Assembly (NCBI GenBank): GCA_018813725.1
Contig: JAHJBD010000025.1
Location: forward strand, 1 to 6,626
Length of the DNA stretch: 6,626 bases
Direction: 5' to 3'
Origin: Nanobdellota archaeon
GTDB taxonomy: Archaea; Nanobdellota; Nanobdellia; Woesearchaeales; JAHJBD01
Shown here: in pieces, positions 1 through 5,707 of the stretch
Layout of the letters: every line of letters starts with the position of its first letter
Numbering within the stretch: the first letter of the stretch is position 1
Notes under the pieces: generated by a model
The model's input: the letters and a program-made list of their open reading frames with translations, nothing else
Databases searched by the model: none
Told to the model about the DNA's origin: nothing
Program-made: the position numbers and the translations under genes

Positions 1-27
1 CTCTTTTTTCTTAGGAGATTCAACCAT
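1..27 (-). CDS. 5' end of an unidentified protein gene, cut by the window edge
   Basis: Nine codons are visible, reading MVESPKKKE from ATG at 27-25 and open to the left edge. The start is supported by a strong Shine-Dalgarno hexamer GAGGTG (minus strand, 39-34) six bases before ATG and by a possible TATA box further upstream. The lysine-rich start is too short to name a family. The gene has the same orientation as the thermosome gene, 78 bases upstream of it, but seems to have its own promoter, so it need not be in the same transcript. The start signals are fairly convincing; the product is unknown. Confidence 0.6.
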
Positions 28-33
28 AATACA

Positions 34-39
34 CACCTC
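34..39 (-). promoter_or_regulatory. Shine-Dalgarno site of the left-edge gene
   Basis: GAGGTG on the minus strand, complementary to the CACCUC core at the 3' end of archaeal 16S rRNA, lies six bases before ATG. It is one of only two strong Shine-Dalgarno sites in the window and decides the start of the gene that runs off the left edge. Confidence 0.65.
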
Positions 40-59
40 TTTTTTTAATATACGATTAA

Positions 60-70
60 CTATTATAAGT
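60..70 (-). promoter_or_regulatory. Possible TATA box of the left-edge gene
   Basis: The minus strand reads ACTTATAATAG here. Counting about 25 bases from its centre puts the transcription start near position 40, immediately upstream of the GAGGTG ribosome site, giving a leader of about 13 bases. The region is AT-rich throughout and an alternative TTTAAATA lies near 90-97, so the exact box is uncertain. Confidence 0.35.
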
Positions 71-105
71 TAAAAATTGGAGTTTTGGTATTTAAATGTT
101 GTGAT

Positions 106-1743
106 TTACATGCCCATGCCAGGAGGCATTCCGCCCATTCCGCCTGGTGGCATCTGCGGTGCATTGTTTTTTGAACCTGCAATCACATCATCGATACGAA
201 GTATCATGACAGCAACCTCTGCTGCTGAAGATATCGCCTGTGTCTTTATCTTCAATGGCTCAACCACTCCCTCTGCCCAAGAATCAACAACCTTTCCGGT
301 AAAAACATTGACGCCAGCCCATTTTTGGTTCTTGTCATGAGCAGACTTAAGCTCAGTAAGGATATCGATCGGATCAAGACCAGCATTCTCAGCAAGTGTC
401 CTAGGTATCACTTCAACAGACTTTGCAAAAGCTTGTACAGCAAGCTGCTCTCTTCCTGAAAGTGATTCAGCATACTTTCGCAGCTCCCTTGCAAGTTCCA
501 TCTCAGGTGCTCCTGCGCCAGCTACAACTTTTCCAACTTTCAATGCTGCTGAAATGTCACCGATAGCATCTTCCATCGCCCTTTTCACTTCATCAACCAC
601 ATGCTCTGTGCCGCCCTTGATAAGGATGGTGACTGATTTTGGATTGACACACTGTTTCACATAAGTGACACTTTCATCGCCTATCTTGACTTCTTCAACA
701 ACACCTGCTTTTCCAAGGTCAGCCGGAGACAGATCTTCAAGATTAGAGACAACCTTTCCGCCTGTTGCCCTTGCTAGTGCATCCATGTCAGATTTCTTTA
801 CTCTCCTTGCTGCATATATCCCTTTCTTCGCCAGGAAATGCTGTGCAAGGTCATCGATCCCTTTCTGGCAGAATACGACATTAGCGCCAGACTTAGTGAT
901 CTTATCAACTTTGATCCTTAGCATATGCTCTTCTTGGTCAATGAAAGCCTGCATCTGCATCGGGTCGGTGATCTGTATCTTTGCATCCATCTCAGTGCTC
1001 TTGATCTCAACCGCACAGTCGATCAGGGCAATCTTGGCATCTGTTATTGTCCCAGGCATGCCTGAATGCACTTTCTCCTTGTCTATTACAAGACCTTCGA
1101 CAAGCTCGCTGTCCTCGACAGCGCCGCCTACCTTTTTTTCAAGCTTGATATTTTCTTTGTCGATGGATATTTTTCTGCCATCCCTGTCAGTTACCATCTT
1201 CACAGCCTTGACAGCGATCTTTGAAAGTTTCTCTTTTGAGCTTTCTGCACCCTTGCCAGTCATAGCAGTCATGGATATCTTCTGTAACAGTTCATCATCA
1301 TTTTCAGAAATATTTTCAGCGATCCTTTTCAGGACTTCCTGCGCTTTTGCCTCAGCAAGCCTATATCCTTTTGCAACCACAGTCGGATGAACATTCTGTT
1401 CAAGCAGCTCTTCTGCATTCTTTAAAAGCTCGCCAGCAAGTACTACTGCTGTTGTTGTACCGTCACCAACCTCATCTTCCTGGGTCTTGGCAACCTCGAC
1501 GATCATCTTTGCAGATGGATGCTCAATCTGCATCTCTTGAAGTATTGTAACCCCATCATTTGTCACAGTTACGTCCCCTAGACTGTCAACTATCATCTTA
1601 TCCATGCCTTTCGGACCTAAAGTAGTCCGAACAGTCTCTGCAACTGCTCTCGCAGCCATGATATTTGTCCTTTGAGCATTTTTACCGCTAGTCCTTTCTG
1701 TGCCCTCTGGCATTATAAAAATTGGTTGTATTCTATCAGACAT
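106..1743 (-). CDS. thsA: Thermosome subunit (group II chaperonin, Cpn60/TCP-1 family)
   Basis: This is an ATP-driven protein-folding subunit that forms the double-ring archaeal chaperonin in the cytoplasm. All 545 residues are present, the usual family length. Equatorial-domain nucleotide motifs are intact: LGPKGMDK (42-49), NDGVTIL (62-68) and GDGTTT (93-98, with Asp94). Asp392 in MEDA aligns with the catalytic aspartate (GroEL Asp398), and GAGAPE (409-414) is the second phosphate-side motif. The apical domain with its lid-forming helical protrusion lies around 240-275 (DPMQMQ, EEHMLRI). The C-terminus is the typical Gly-Met tail, ending PPGMGM. The ATG start has a Shine-Dalgarno site GGGGTGA seven bases upstream, and a TATA box places transcription start about 38 bases before ATG. 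It is divergent from the 719-aa gene. Identity is secure; archaea often have several paralogues, so the subunit letter is arbitrary. Confidence 0.97.
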   Translation of the reverse strand: MSDRIQPIFIMPEGTERTSGKNAQRTNIMAARAVAETVRTTLGPKGMDKMIVDSLGDVTVTNDGVTILQEMQIEHPSAKMIVEVAKTQEDEVGDGTTTAVVLAGELLKNAEELLEQNVHPTVVAKGYRLAEAKAQEVLKRIAENISENDDELLQKISMTAMTGKGAESSKEKLSKIAVKAVKMVTDRDGRKISIDKENIKLEKKVGGAVEDSELVEGLVIDKEKVHSGMPGTITDAKIALIDCAVEIKSTEMDAKIQITDPMQMQAFIDQEEHMLRIKVDKITKSGANVVFCQKGIDDLAQHFLAKKGIYAARRVKKSDMDALARATGGKVVSNLEDLSPADLGKAGVVEEVKIGDESVTYVKQCVNPKSVTILIKGGTEHVVDEVKRAMEDAIGDISAALKVGKVVAGAGAPEMELARELRKYAESLSGREQLAVQAFAKSVEVIPRTLAENAGLDPIDILTELKSAHDKNQKWAGVNVFTGKVVDSWAEGVVEPLKIKTQAISSAAEVAVMILRIDDVIAGSKNNAPQMPPGGMGGMPPGMGM

Positions 1744-1750
1744 TTGTCAC

Positions 1751-1757
1751 TCACCCC
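1751..1757 (-). promoter_or_regulatory. Shine-Dalgarno site of the thermosome gene
   Basis: GGGGTGA on the minus strand contains GGTGA, complementary to UCACC at the 16S rRNA 3' end, seven bases before the thermosome ATG. It confirms the chosen start and shows that this mRNA carries a leader, unlike the divergent 719-aa gene. Confidence 0.7.
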
Positions 1758-1802
1758 ATACGAATATTAGCTGATTTTCTTGAGGATAGTGAATAAAAGA
1801 GG

Positions 1803-1815
1803 CTTTATAAAGGTT
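1803..1815 (-). promoter_or_regulatory. BRE/TATA promoter of the thermosome gene
   Basis: The minus strand reads AACC (BRE-like, 1815-1812) followed by TTTATAAAG (1811-1803), close to the archaeal TATA consensus. The centre near 1807 predicts transcription start near 1782 and a leader of about 38 bases containing the Shine-Dalgarno site. I see no confident heat-shock operator around it, although CTTTATAAAG is itself a perfect palindrome. Confidence 0.7.
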
Positions 1816-1881
1816 AGTGTCCTGAAGACATATGGTAAAAATAAGCAGATTAATTATGACTATAGAGTGATTAAAGTTGTA

Positions 1882-1895
1882 AACCTTTAAAAATA
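1882..1895 (+). promoter_or_regulatory. BRE/TATA promoter of the 719-aa gene
   Basis: AACC (1882-1885, BRE-like) followed by TTTAAAAATA (1886-1895). The first T is 30 bases before the ATG at 1916, so transcription should start at or within two or three bases of the start codon, giving a leaderless or nearly leaderless mRNA. The core AACCTTTAWAAA is shared with the divergent thermosome promoter. An inverted repeat TTAAAG-8-CTTTAA (1871-1890) overlaps it. Confidence 0.6.
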
Positions 1896-1915
1896 CATAG
1901 TTTTTTCCATCAGGA

Positions 1916-4075
1916 ATGAACTCAATTACTATCGACTTTAATTCCACTGTTCAAGAACTCAAATCCATGCTTTCTGATAGACAAAACAGAAGGCTGAAAA
2001 AAAGTGAGAAAGCAAGACTTGCATCATTGCTATCAGAATTAGCAACCCCTCTTCCTCATGCAGAACCTTCAGAAGATTTGGAAATAATCTCGCAAACACT
2101 GGATTCTATGCTTACACCTTCATTTGCACACTCAGTCGCTGGTGACAGTGCTGAAACATGGCAGGTATATTCTGCAATATCATCTCTCAGGAATTACGCA
2201 AGTGGCAGCTCACCAAAGCAGACTTCATTCTTGCAGGATGTGCTTGAGAAAAGAGTTAAAGGGACATCAACACATGATTCAAGACTTACTCTAGCTACTG
2301 ATCTTCTAGCAAATTTCAGTGATACATTTTTAGACACAAAGCTTAAAGCAGGAAAGTATGGTGAAGCAAAAAAGTATGGTGCTGAAGCAAGAGAAACTGT
2401 CCTAGTCCAGTTAGCATCAGACAGAAGACTAAGGTCAAGGATAAATCCAAATAATAAGCACTATTCTAAAGAATTGGAAGCAAAGTATTACAGCCTTGAA
2501 AAAGAAGCTGCACAATCCAATCCCGAATCTCACTATTTCGTCCTGGACAGGATTCTTAGCGGACATTACGACAAGCCTGCAAACGAGTTCAATGAGGTAA
2601 AATCTAGGTGGACAATGCAGGAGAAAGAAGCGACAAGAGAGCGCTTCAAGAGATGGTACCAATACGCCCAAGAACAGGATTCATTCTTACCTGAAGAAAG
2701 AGAACAGATACTAGCAAAATACAAAGAATTCATGGAACAGAATTACTTGAAGAGAAGAAGTTCTGACACAGACCTCGAAACATGGCACAACAGGGTCTTA
2801 AGCACTATTGAAGAAGACAACCAGTATTTCAAAAGAAAGGTCTTTAACAGCCGATGGGTCGATAGACAGGAGAAGAGTTATGCAAGAAGAATACAAAAAA
2901 GCCAGGAGGTTAAGGACAGGCAAACAAAGGTTGCTGAGCTAGGACTTAACGCCAATGATGAACACCCTGAACAGGATTATATTGACAGCTTTATCGCAAA
3001 CCTTCACAACACAGCTAAAGATGATGCAGCAGCTGAAAATCTGATAAACAGCCTTGTAGGTATAGGCGGAATAGATACTGCAAAAGCAGAAAATATCCTA
3101 TCACAATACAAGGCAGTTTATGACGAAAAAAGTCCCAACCAATTTGAGCCGCATCCAGATTACCATGTGAATCCACCAGAGCCTGAAAGCACGCCATTTA
3201 CTAGCCAGCCACCTGCAGCAGATTTAGAGGCAAGGACTGATACGCCAAAAGGACCATCCAGAAAAGGTTTGATACTTATAAGAAAACCAGAAGAACCACA
3301 ACCTGAAGTACCACATTACATAACACAAGAAGCTACCACAGGCAATGGAATAACCTATCGCATGCATGATATCTCTTCACATCTGCACCAATGGATAGCA
3401 TCTTTCAAGCCTTCGAGACATGTTGCAAAATATTTCAGCAGTCAATCCCTTAGAGATAATATGGTGGTTTCACACTCAGAGACAAAATATCCAGAGATGG
3501 ATTATGAAAGATCAGGAAGACATGACCTATGGAACCAAGTGCTAACTGGTGAGATCCCAAGAGATGAGAACCTGATCAAAGTAAATGGTTATGCTACTGA
3601 TAAGAAAGGGGTTTCTGCCAGCATATTCAGGTGGCTGGGAAAGCTTACAGGCCATGAAAGGGGTAAGCAATACGTAATCTCGATGCTGGTTTGGCCAGGA
3701 GAATTAAACCATGATACGAATTTCCCAAAACATGACATGGACAGGCTTGATGACAGGACAGGAGCTGCACATTTTGCTATAGACTTTTTAGTCAAACCTG
3801 ATAGCTATGCACATGTGATAGGCAGCATCATGGACAATCCAGGTTTGGTGCATGACCTGTTGTATGAGATGGAAGTAGCCTGCGACGGAAACAAGTTCAG
3901 ACCTTATCTGACATACTTTGCTAAAGAAGGCATTATCTCTCCGATTGCAGTCAATAATGCAAGGAATGGCAAGAATTATATCGCTGATACTGACCTCCCC
4001 AGGTTCCCAGTTATCGTGCAGGATTCCACCGGAAGCACTGGAAGAGAAACAGCTAAATACAATCCTAGTTCTTGA
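1916..4075 (+). CDS. Uncharacterised 719-aa protein: helical N-terminus, proline-rich linker, compact C-terminal domain
   Basis: I do not recognise this protein. No signal peptide or membrane segment is visible, so it is probably cytoplasmic. Residues 1-400 are mostly charged, helix-favouring sequence rich in Lys, Glu and Arg, with local coiled-coil character (RRLKKSEKARLASLLSEL, 25-42; also about 225-340). Residues 408-470 form a flexible linker rich in Pro, Glu and Thr. Residues 475-700 look like a globular mixed domain (TYRMHD at 480-485, histidines near 484-536, YVISMLVWPGE, FAIDFLVKP, YEMEVACDG at 650-658). There is a single cysteine, Cys656. TYR, SAS (567-569) and EME (651-653) occur in the order of the R-S-E motifs of ADP-ribosyltransferases, but this is a weak hint. 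The start fits a leaderless promoter with no clear Shine-Dalgarno site. Codon use looks like its neighbours. Length and clean reading frame make a real gene very likely; function is unknown. Confidence 0.88.
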   Translation: MNSITIDFNSTVQELKSMLSDRQNRRLKKSEKARLASLLSELATPLPHAEPSEDLEIISQTLDSMLTPSFAHSVAGDSAETWQVYSAISSLRNYASGSSPKQTSFLQDVLEKRVKGTSTHDSRLTLATDLLANFSDTFLDTKLKAGKYGEAKKYGAEARETVLVQLASDRRLRSRINPNNKHYSKELEAKYYSLEKEAAQSNPESHYFVLDRILSGHYDKPANEFNEVKSRWTMQEKEATRERFKRWYQYAQEQDSFLPEEREQILAKYKEFMEQNYLKRRSSDTDLETWHNRVLSTIEEDNQYFKRKVFNSRWVDRQEKSYARRIQKSQEVKDRQTKVAELGLNANDEHPEQDYIDSFIANLHNTAKDDAAAENLINSLVGIGGIDTAKAENILSQYKAVYDEKSPNQFEPHPDYHVNPPEPESTPFTSQPPAADLEARTDTPKGPSRKGLILIRKPEEPQPEVPHYITQEATTGNGITYRMHDISSHLHQWIASFKPSRHVAKYFSSQSLRDNMVVSHSETKYPEMDYERSGRHDLWNQVLTGEIPRDENLIKVNGYATDKKGVSASIFRWLGKLTGHERGKQYVISMLVWPGELNHDTNFPKHDMDRLDDRTGAAHFAIDFLVKPDSYAHVIGSIMDNPGLVHDLLYEMEVACDGNKFRPYLTYFAKEGIISPIAVNNARNGKNYIADTDLPRFPVIVQDSTGSTGRETAKYNPSS

Positions 4076-4096
4076 TTTGATTTAGATTATTATAAA

Positions 4097-4182
4097 TGCC
4101 CGTGCGAAGAATCGAACTCCGATCTCATGGATTTTGCAGTAAATTCCGCAACCACGTATTCTATCCATTATACTACACGGGC
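4097..4182 (-). tRNA. tRNA-Arg(GCG) with a short intron
   Basis: Read on the minus strand, GCCCGTG at the 5' end pairs perfectly with CACGGGC at the 3' end (seven pairs). The T arm is CGGAG-TTCGATT-CTTCG (five pairs, one G-U), with T8, A14, G18 G19 and an A15/T48 pair in place. The gene is 85 bases plus discriminator, too long for a class I tRNA without an intron. Removing 14 bases after position 37 gives anticodon stem CGTGG/CCATG, loop TTGCGGT and anticodon GCG. A20 in the D loop (AATGGATA), C35 and A73 all agree with arginine identity. CCA is not encoded. The D stem is imperfect (A12 opposite A23). A cysteine reading (CTGCAAA loop) was considered but lacks U73 and a matching 5' stem. A TATA box lies 32 bases upstream. 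The 3' end faces the 719-aa gene, 21 bases from its stop. Confidence 0.88.
4132..4145 (-). other. Probable 14-nt tRNA intron at position 37/38
   Basis: The minus strand intron is AATTTACTGCAAAA. Exon TGCGG (33-37) pairs with intron CTGCA (five pairs, one G-U) around loop AATTTA, and AAA lies between this helix and the CGTGG/CCATG anticodon stem, with T32 facing T38. That arrangement resembles the bulge-helix-bulge substrate of archaeal tRNA-splicing endonuclease at the canonical 37/38 site. The exact cut sites are inferred from the pairing and could shift by a base or so. Confidence 0.7.
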
Positions 4183-4204
4183 GTACTGATAAGGATAAGA
4201 AACT

Positions 4205-4214
4205 ATTATATAAA
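4205..4214 (-). promoter_or_regulatory. TATA box of the tRNA-Arg gene
   Basis: TTTATATAAT on the minus strand, its first T 32 bases before the tRNA 5' end, predicts transcription start one or two bases upstream of the tRNA. It lies two bases beyond the stop codon of the lipoprotein gene, so the tRNA can be transcribed on its own despite being co-oriented with that gene. Confidence 0.7.
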
Positions 4215-4216
4215 TC

Positions 4217-5203
4217 TTAGTAGAACGTAACATCAGGATAAAAGCTCTCAAACTCTGTTTCAACCTTCTCAGCGATCAGCTTATGCCCCTCTTCATTAGG
4301 ATGAAACCTGTCTGAGCTGATAACATCGTCAGAGAACCTGTCCATATAAGAATATATATCAACAACATCAAGGTTATAATCTCTAGCCACTTGATATATC
4401 ATGTTGTTATAAACATCGATAATCTCCTTTGTGATACCACCGACGCTCAATCCAGAGCTAAACCCAAACTGTTCAAAATAGCTGTCAACCTGGCTTTGGA
4501 CATCATCTGCAACAGAAAGCTTTGAAGCATCCGGGATATTAAGCAGTATCAAATCAGCACCTTTTGACACAAGCTCTGCCACAATATCAGCATAGTTCTG
4601 CTTAAAATCATTAGGAATGGTAAAAGTAGCGATGTCATTAGCACCTATCCAAAGGAATACTATTGAGTTTTGGGAAATGTTTAGTCTCCTGTATTTTGGC
4701 AGCTGCTGTTCAATCACTACAAAGGTATCAGCACCAGACACAGCAAGATTGTGCAAGGTAGCATTATACTTTTTAGAGAAAAGCGATGCCCAGTTAGAAT
4801 CCTTAGGAGATATAAGTCCAAACCCTTCTGTAAGGCTATCACCCAAAGTAATAACAATATCAATATCCTTTTGTTTCTTTTCAACATTGATCTCAATAGA
4901 TGCCTCACCCTGTGTACCACGAGCATCTTTTACCTTGCATGCAACGTCATAAGAACCTATCCCAACCTGCAGCCTGCAATCCTTGCCGCTGCAATTTCCC
5001 ATGCTCCAACTTATCGTATACGGCTCTTTTCCGCCAGCAACAACGCACTTAAGCTCTGTATCAAGGAACACTATACCAGTCACATTCTCAGAATCCAGTT
5101 CAACTGAAAGTGGCTGCACAGGTTCACTAATCCCAATATCCTGCTTTGGGATACCTATCGAAGCACAACCCACCAAGAACAATGCCAATATCAGATATTT
5201 CAT
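4217..5203 (-). CDS. SGNH/GDSL-family hydrolase lipoprotein with N-terminal Ig/PKD-like domain
   Basis: This is a predicted surface-anchored esterase or lipase-like hydrolase of 328 residues. The N-terminus MKYLILALFLVGC is a lipoprotein signal with lipobox LVGC, so Cys13 would be lipidated. Residues about 32-108 resemble an Ig/PKD-like beta domain (GGKEPYTISWSMGN, then SYDVACKVKDARG) with four cysteines (53, 71, 76, 89) that could form two disulfides. The SGNH domain follows: GDSLTEG with nucleophile Ser123, Gly157 in VSGAD, GAND with Asn189, and DRFHP with Asp298 and His301, so every catalytic block is present. The substrate cannot be told. The start at 5203 was chosen over an in-frame ATG at 5227 because the earlier ATG lies inside the TATA box and would spoil the signal peptide by adding MLMVSFFI. 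Transcription should start at the ATG, so the mRNA is probably leaderless. The gene follows the DUF4416 gene in the same orientation. Confidence 0.9.
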   Translation of the reverse strand: MKYLILALFLVGCASIGIPKQDIGISEPVQPLSVELDSENVTGIVFLDTELKCVVAGGKEPYTISWSMGNCSGKDCRLQVGIGSYDVACKVKDARGTQGEASIEINVEKKQKDIDIVITLGDSLTEGFGLISPKDSNWASLFSKKYNATLHNLAVSGADTFVVIEQQLPKYRRLNISQNSIVFLWIGANDIATFTIPNDFKQNYADIVAELVSKGADLILLNIPDASKLSVADDVQSQVDSYFEQFGFSSGLSVGGITKEIIDVYNNMIYQVARDYNLDVVDIYSYMDRFSDDVISSDRFHPNEEGHKLIAEKVETEFESFYPDVTFY

Positions 5204-5224
5204 AATAAAAAAACTTACCATAAG

Positions 5225-5234
5225 CATATATAAA
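5225..5234 (-). promoter_or_regulatory. TATA box of the SGNH lipoprotein gene
   Basis: TTTATATATG on the minus strand, with its first T 31 bases before the ATG at 5203. Predicted transcription start coincides with the start codon. It begins three bases beyond the stop codon of the DUF4416 gene, which gives the lipoprotein gene its own promoter behind the hel308 operon. Confidence 0.65.
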
Positions 5235-5236
5235 TT

Positions 5237-5707
5237 TTACTGGAAATCAACAAACCAATCCTTGAATTTCTTATAATCAGCAAAAGTATGATAGAACGCA
5301 ATTGCTTCACCATCTTTGAACTCTAGCACTTTGTGGGCCCAAACCTTATCACCAAGCTTTTCTTTAAACCCTTTCCCTTTACAAGTTGCAAGCACGAGCT
5401 CAGTTGAAGAGATATAACCAGGGTCAAGATTTATAGTCCTTTTCCCATCAACAGAATATTTCTTCTCAAACTCAGTTATCTTTTTCTTGATCTCAATCAT
5501 ATCATTCTTTGATATTTTTTTCTCAAATATCAAGAACCTCTTAAGTATCTTAGCACCCATCTCTGGCTCATAATATGAAGTGAAAGTAGTGAAATCATAA
5601 GGTTCTGACTCTTTGATTATTAACCCATATTCTTTGACTAGGTCACTTTTAACCTTATCAAGATTCTCTTCATCCGGATACATTACAGCAATAAGTAACC
5701 TATCCAT
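5237..5707 (-). CDS. DUF4416 family protein
   Basis: This 156-residue protein matches the DUF4416 family, whose biochemical function is unknown; some databases call members GTP-binding proteins, but I see no P-loop or other GTPase motif here. The recognisable family core is YYEPEMG (45-51), RFLIFEK (57-63), VDGKRTINLDPGY (86-98) and LVLATCKGKG (104-113). The end diverges from the usual PWTYPDYR, reading FYHTFADYK (138-146). No signal peptide or membrane segment is seen, so it is likely cytoplasmic. Its ATG lies eight bases inside the 3' end of hel308, in a different frame, with only a poorly spaced AAGGA before it, so translation is probably coupled to that gene. The overlap suggests a shared transcript and perhaps a shared process with the helicase, but that is inference. 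Confidence 0.85.
   Translation of the reverse strand: MDRLLIAVMYPDEENLDKVKSDLVKEYGLIIKESEPYDFTTFTSYYEPEMGAKILKRFLIFEKKISKNDMIEIKKKITEFEKKYSVDGKRTINLDPGYISSTELVLATCKGKGFKEKLGDKVWAHKVLEFKDGEAIAFYHTFADYKKFKDWFVDFQ

Noticed and set aside
71..78. Short T5 tract on the minus strand after the thermosome stop as a terminator
   Set aside because: Five Ts in an AT-rich spacer is weak evidence, and no longer T tract follows; where the thermosome transcript ends cannot be decided from sequence.
665..1390. 241-aa plus-strand open frame opposite the thermosome gene (and shorter ones at 77-340 and 1347-1550)
   Set aside because: Low-complexity Ser/Leu/Ile/Phe-rich products typical of the antisense frame of a conserved coding region; the thermosome gene on the other strand is unambiguous.
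1747..1947. 66-aa minus-strand open frame across the divergent promoter region
   Set aside because: It overlaps both the thermosome promoter and the start of the 719-aa gene, has no ribosome site, and its product looks like translated AT-rich spacer.
2366..2397. Tandem KYGEA/KYGAEA in the 719-aa protein as a repeat unit
   Set aside because: Only two short copies; no further copies or regular period were visible in the helical region.
4097..4182. Reading the tRNA as tRNA-Cys(GCA) using the CTGCAAA loop
   Set aside because: The 3' stem ATCCA then lacks a matching 5' strand, the variable loop becomes six bases, and the discriminator is A rather than the U73 that is near-universal in cysteine tRNAs.
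4617..5276. Several overlapping plus-strand open frames opposite the lipoprotein gene, and a 69-aa minus-strand frame at 4717-4926
   Set aside because: All overlap the SGNH hydrolase gene, whose catalytic blocks are intact in one frame; none has a promoter or recognisable domain.
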